Source of the DNA: RGIG9151 sp963635575
GTDB lineage: Bacteria; Bacillota; Clostridia; TANB77; RGIG9151
Reading direction: 5' to 3'
Assembly (NCBI GenBank): GCA_963635575.1
Contig: CAVHFU010000016.1
Coordinates: forward strand, 1-27,326
DNA length: 27,326 bases
The position numbers and the translations under genes are program-made. Numbering within the stretch: the stretch's first letter is position 1; each line of letters opens with the position of its first letter. Below the pieces are notes generated by a model. That model ran no database searches, was not told the DNA's origin, and saw nothing but the letters and a program-made list of their open reading frames with translations. Shown piece after piece: positions 25,743 to 27,326 of this stretch.

Positions 25743-25847
25743 CGGTATTACTATTTTACCGTAAAATTACGATAGGAATATAGCTCATACGATAAGTACA
25801 CTCAGCCGTTATCCGTAAATAACGGTTCACTCGATAAAATTTATCGT
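25743..25847 (-). ncRNA. Structured spacer of the DGR template RNA, 3' of TR
   Basis: Three perfect hairpins follow TR on the transcript: CGATAAA/TTTATCG at 25832-25846, directly at the TR edge; CCGTTAT/ATAACGG at 25806-25825; and ATTTTAC/GTAAAAT at 25753-25767. In the Bordetella phage DGR a structured spacer between TR and RT is needed for cDNA priming; a similar role is inferred. No coding frame is supported here. Confidence 0.55.
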
Positions 25848-25994
25848 ATCCCGAGGACCACACGGAACCCGTTGTTGGAGTTCGCGTTGCCATTGTTGTT
25901 GTTGAAGTAGAACACACCGGCGTTGGAATTGTTGTTGTAGTTACCGCCACGTTTGAAGACAGGGTTGTTGGAATTAGGAGCGTTCGAGTAATCT
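25848..25994 (-). repeat. DGR template repeat (TR)
   Basis: 147 bp aligning without gaps to VR at 26945-27091 (offset 1097). In the sense strand TR has 43 adenines; VR differs at 21 positions and all 21 are TR adenines, with none at the 104 other positions. In the VR frame TR encodes 17 asparagine (AAC/AAT) codons and one AAA lysine codon. AAY codons cannot become stops by adenine change. The 3' 24 bp are identical in both copies and almost free of adenine, as expected for the region where cDNA integration starts. ORFs seen across TR are by-products. Confidence 0.95.
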
Positions 25995-26006
25995 TAGCCA
26001 TACACC

Positions 26007-26030
26007 TAATATATTAAAAATTAATATATT
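26007..26030. repeat. AT-only hairpin between the HRDC gene and TR
   Basis: AATATATTAA (26008-26017) and TTAATATATT (26021-26030) form a perfect 10-bp stem with an AAA loop, overlapping the HRDC-gene stop codon. It may mark the 5' side of the TR RNA. Confidence 0.55.
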
Positions 26031-26614
26031 TCATCATTATTATTTATTACCTTTAAAAATCTCTTTGCATAATTAGTTATAAATTTTTCGCCTATACCAT
26101 ATATGCAATCTAGCTCATCTTCATTTTTAGGCTTTCTATTACACATTTCTCTTAAAATTTCATCCGAACATATATTATACGGAGATAAATTTTTTTCTAA
26201 CGCAATAGAATATCTAACATTTTTTAGCTTTAAAAATAGATGTTCATCTTCAGTACCTATCATATTCATTGTATTATCTGATATATATCCTATAAAATCA
26301 TAATAGTATTTATAAAGACTATTTACATCTTCTTTTGTATATATAAAACATATATTTCCTTGTGTTTCTTTTAATATTATTCCTTCATCTATTAAGTAAT
26401 CTAAGATATTAGAAATTTCATTTCCTCTAAAACTAGCGAAAACCCCATAATATTCATTCTCATAATATTTCCCTTTAATAATTTTACTATCTTTTCTACC
26501 TTTTAGCATAGAAATAAAAATCTCTCGTCCCACTTTTCGATTTAAACTCCTTAGTGCTGCTACATATATCTTAGCTATAACTTCTTGATAATTTTCCAAT
26601 AATTCATTTTTCAT
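26021..26614 (-). CDS. RQC-HRDC-like DGR accessory protein (no helicase domain)
   Basis: A 197-residue basic protein. The N-terminal half (about 24-95) resembles the winged-helix RQC domain of RecQ: REIFISMLKGRKDSKII, then NEISNILDYLIDEGIIL. The C-terminal part (about 140-192) is HRDC-like: SPYNICSDEILREMCNRKP and DELDCIYGIGEKFITNYAKR. RecQ places these two nucleic-acid-binding domains after its helicase core; here the core is absent. HRDC-domain genes are a recognised minority accessory class of DGRs, to my knowledge without a proven mechanism. The ATG at 26614 has GAGGAGG 8 nt upstream. It lies between the target gene and TR, so TR is in its 3' untranslated region. The HRDC call is good; RQC is by pattern only. 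Confidence 0.8.
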   Translation of the reverse strand: MKNELLENYQEVIAKIYVAALRSLNRKVGREIFISMLKGRKDSKIIKGKYYENEYYGVFASFRGNEISNILDYLIDEGIILKETQGNICFIYTKEDVNSLYKYYYDFIGYISDNTMNMIGTEDEHLFLKLKNVRYSIALEKNLSPYNICSDEILREMCNRKPKNEDELDCIYGIGEKFITNYAKRFLKVINNNDEIY

Positions 26615-26658
26615 TACCAGTGCCTCCTCGCCCCATTTAAATATTAACTGGTTATTTT

Positions 26659-26777
26659 TTATGATGTGTCATAGAAATAGTTTTCTATTGCGAGAAGATA
26701 CCGGCGTTCTATATTACTGGTAGAATTTACCCCCCCCCCCGCTTACATTTATTGGGAGTTAATTGTTTTTTGACCAT
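26659..26777 (-). other. Short ORF interrupted by an 11-G tract, possibly phase-variable
   Basis: An excellent ribosome site GGAGGG (26785-26790) lies 7 nt before an ATG at 26777. The frame encodes MVKKQLTPNKCKRGGG and stops at 26727 directly after a run of 11 G (26730-26740). With 12 G the frame would continue to 39 codons, ending at 26659 with IERRYLLAIENYFYDTS; with 10 G it would give 20 codons. It lies between the DGR target gene and the HRDC gene. No homology is recognised, and the G run could be a sequencing artefact in length. Confidence 0.4.
26671..26688. repeat. Small inverted repeat upstream of the HRDC gene
   Basis: ATAGAAA-TAGT-TTTCTAT, a perfect 7-bp stem with a 4-nt loop, about 57 bp upstream of the accessory gene start. 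Role unknown. Confidence 0.4.
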
Positions 26778-26813
26778 GCGAGGTCCCTCCTGCCACTCTT
26801 CTTTTAAAACCGC

Positions 26814-26845
26814 TTCGGGAAAGACACTTTCGTATCTTTCCCGAA
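26814..26845 (-). terminator. Strong hairpin after the DGR target gene (terminator or VR-flanking stem)
   Basis: TTCGGGAAAGACAC / GTATCTTTCCCGAA forms a 14-bp stem with one mismatch and a 4-nt loop, about 93 bp beyond the target stop codon. On the minus strand only a short TTTT follows, so termination may be weak; on the plus strand the flank is T-rich. The rest of 26846-26937 shows nothing else beyond a small AGTTT/AAACT stem. Confidence 0.5.
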
Positions 26846-26937
26846 ATTAGCTTCTTCTTTACTTCTTTTTATTTTTACTCCTCCATAATAAGTTTACTAA
26901 AACTCGATGGTCCACTGTACCTCTCCAGGCACCAGAT

Positions 26938-27326
26938 TTACTGAATCCCGAGGACCACACGGAACCCGCGGTGGGAGTTCGCGTGGCCATCGCTGCTGCG
27001 GAAGTAGAACACACCGGCGTAGGAATCGTTGTCGTAGTAACCGCCACGCGCGAAGACAGGGCTGCCGGAATAAGGAGCGTACGAGTAATCTCCATCCCAT
27101 GAACCATTAGAACTACTACTACTACTCGTCTCATATACCGCATCGCCTTTTTTAGATGCACTATATGCTGTACTATATCTATCTACATATTTATCCGCTG
27201 CACTTGTTAATGAGCTTATATATGAACTACTTCCGCCAGTATAGTACGCAGCTACGTATTCCCAAGAGCCACCTGACATATCATATATTCCATATACGTT
27301 ATGGGTAGTAGAGGCTTTTACACCAC
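26938..27326 (-). CDS. DGR target protein, C-terminal part with C-type lectin/FGE-sulfatase fold (5' end outside window)
   Basis: About 128 residues are visible, open to the window edge and ending with TAA at 26938. The frame begins GVKASTTHNVYGIYDMSGGS followed by WEYVAAYY, corresponding to the NVYGLYDMSGNVWEW motif of the formylglycine-generating-enzyme/C-type-lectin fold common in DGR targets. A Ser/Tyr-rich linker follows, then the variable segment with the core FARGG, ending GFRVVLGIQ. Against TR, 16 of 18 mutable codons differ and all are amino-acid changes: Asn to Tyr, Gly, Ser, Asp, Arg or His, and one Lys to Ala. An internal ATG at 27279 is not the true start because the motif continues upstream. 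The anchoring or secretion part lies outside the window. Confidence 0.9.
   Translation of the reverse strand, partial: GVKASTTHNVYGIYDMSGGSWEYVAAYYTGGSSSYISSLTSAADKYVDRYSTAYSASKKGDAVYETSSSSSSNGSWDGDYSYAPYSGSPVFARGGYYDNDSYAGVFYFRSSDGHANSHRGFRVVLGIQ
26945..27091 (-). repeat. DGR variable repeat (VR) at the 3' end of the target gene
   Basis: 147 bp, gap-free match to TR. The 21 substitutions, read TR to VR on the sense strand, are A to G 12, A to C 5 and A to T 4. Changes run from 26969 to 27081; the 24 bp from 26945 to 26968 are unchanged. VR ends four bases before the target stop codon. Confidence 0.95.

Noticed and set aside
25756..26001. An 81-codon open frame across TR starting MAKITRTLL
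   Set aside because: It uses a different frame from the VR coding frame, consists of low-complexity Thr-rich translation of AAC repeats, and its counterpart over VR is also a shadow. TR acts as RNA template, not as a gene.
26693..26708. A 14 of 16 match to TR/VR around ACCGGCGTT, suggesting a remnant of a second VR
   Set aside because: The two differences are not at TR adenines, the match does not extend into the flanks, and its frame is interrupted by stops. Chance or a very old remnant cannot be separated.
26859..27161. Alternative frames over VR on both strands
   Set aside because: The frame ending at 26938 carries the C-lectin motifs, shows only amino-acid-changing substitutions and runs on beyond the window edge; the others are overlaps without motifs.
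1..27326. CRISPR arrays, integrases, phage structural genes or rRNA
   Set aside because: No regularly spaced direct repeats, no integrase or phage motifs and no rRNA-like sequence were seen on either strand.

Overview
The window looks like a stretch of chromosome from a low-GC, AT-rich member of the Bacillota, most likely a clostridium-type anaerobe. The reasons are the very AT-rich intergenic DNA, strong AGGAGG-type ribosome sites, TTG and GTG starts, and typical clostridial gene groupings: dnaG-rpoD, radA-disA next to carD, the DisA cyclic-di-AMP synthase, single-chain eukaryote-like GlyRS, and PduL as phosphotransacylase. I cannot name genus or species from sequence alone.

Layout. At 81-1202 (+) is a UvrD/HelD-like helicase lacking its N-terminal ATP-binding half. 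At 3533-1268 (-) is an operon of a small membrane protein, uridine kinase (udk), TlyA-type rRNA methyltransferase and PduL. tRNA-Ser(GGA) follows at 3704-3792 (+), then mltG (+). Next come dnaG and rpoD (-), a divergent dGTPase gene (+), and a secreted beta-propeller protein (-) with an ECF-type promoter. carD (-) has a strong sigma-A promoter. A GH15 glucoamylase-like gene, radA and disA form one unit (-). A phosphoglucomutase gene (+) is divergent from it. A GT2 glycosyltransferase, a HAD phosphatase and nadE form a unit (-), and lysS-glyQS form another (-). Two inverted copies of a roughly 190-230 bp structured repeat flank the 4-9.2 kb segment, each butted against an intrinsic terminator.

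The accessory system is at the right end (24.2-27.3 kb, all on the - strand): a diversity-generating retroelement (DGR). In transcription order it contains the 3' part of a target gene with a C-lectin/FGE-sulfatase-type C terminus carrying the variable repeat (VR, 26945-27091); an intercistronic region with an 11-G homopolymer inside a short ORF; an RQC-HRDC-like accessory gene without a helicase domain; the template repeat (TR, 25848-25994); a hairpin-rich spacer ending in a terminator-like stem; avd; and the DGR reverse transcriptase. TR and VR align over 147 bp without gaps and differ at 21 positions. Every one of the 21 is an adenine in the TR sense strand. That is the signature of adenine-specific mutagenic retrohoming, and the 21 changes alter 16 codons, all nonsynonymously.

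How the parts should work together: TR RNA, with its structured spacer, is copied by RT plus Avd, with errors opposite adenines. The mutated cDNA replaces VR, diversifying the ligand face of the target protein. The RQC-HRDC protein presumably assists on the nucleic-acid side. The target's N terminus lies outside the window, so its cell location cannot be judged here.
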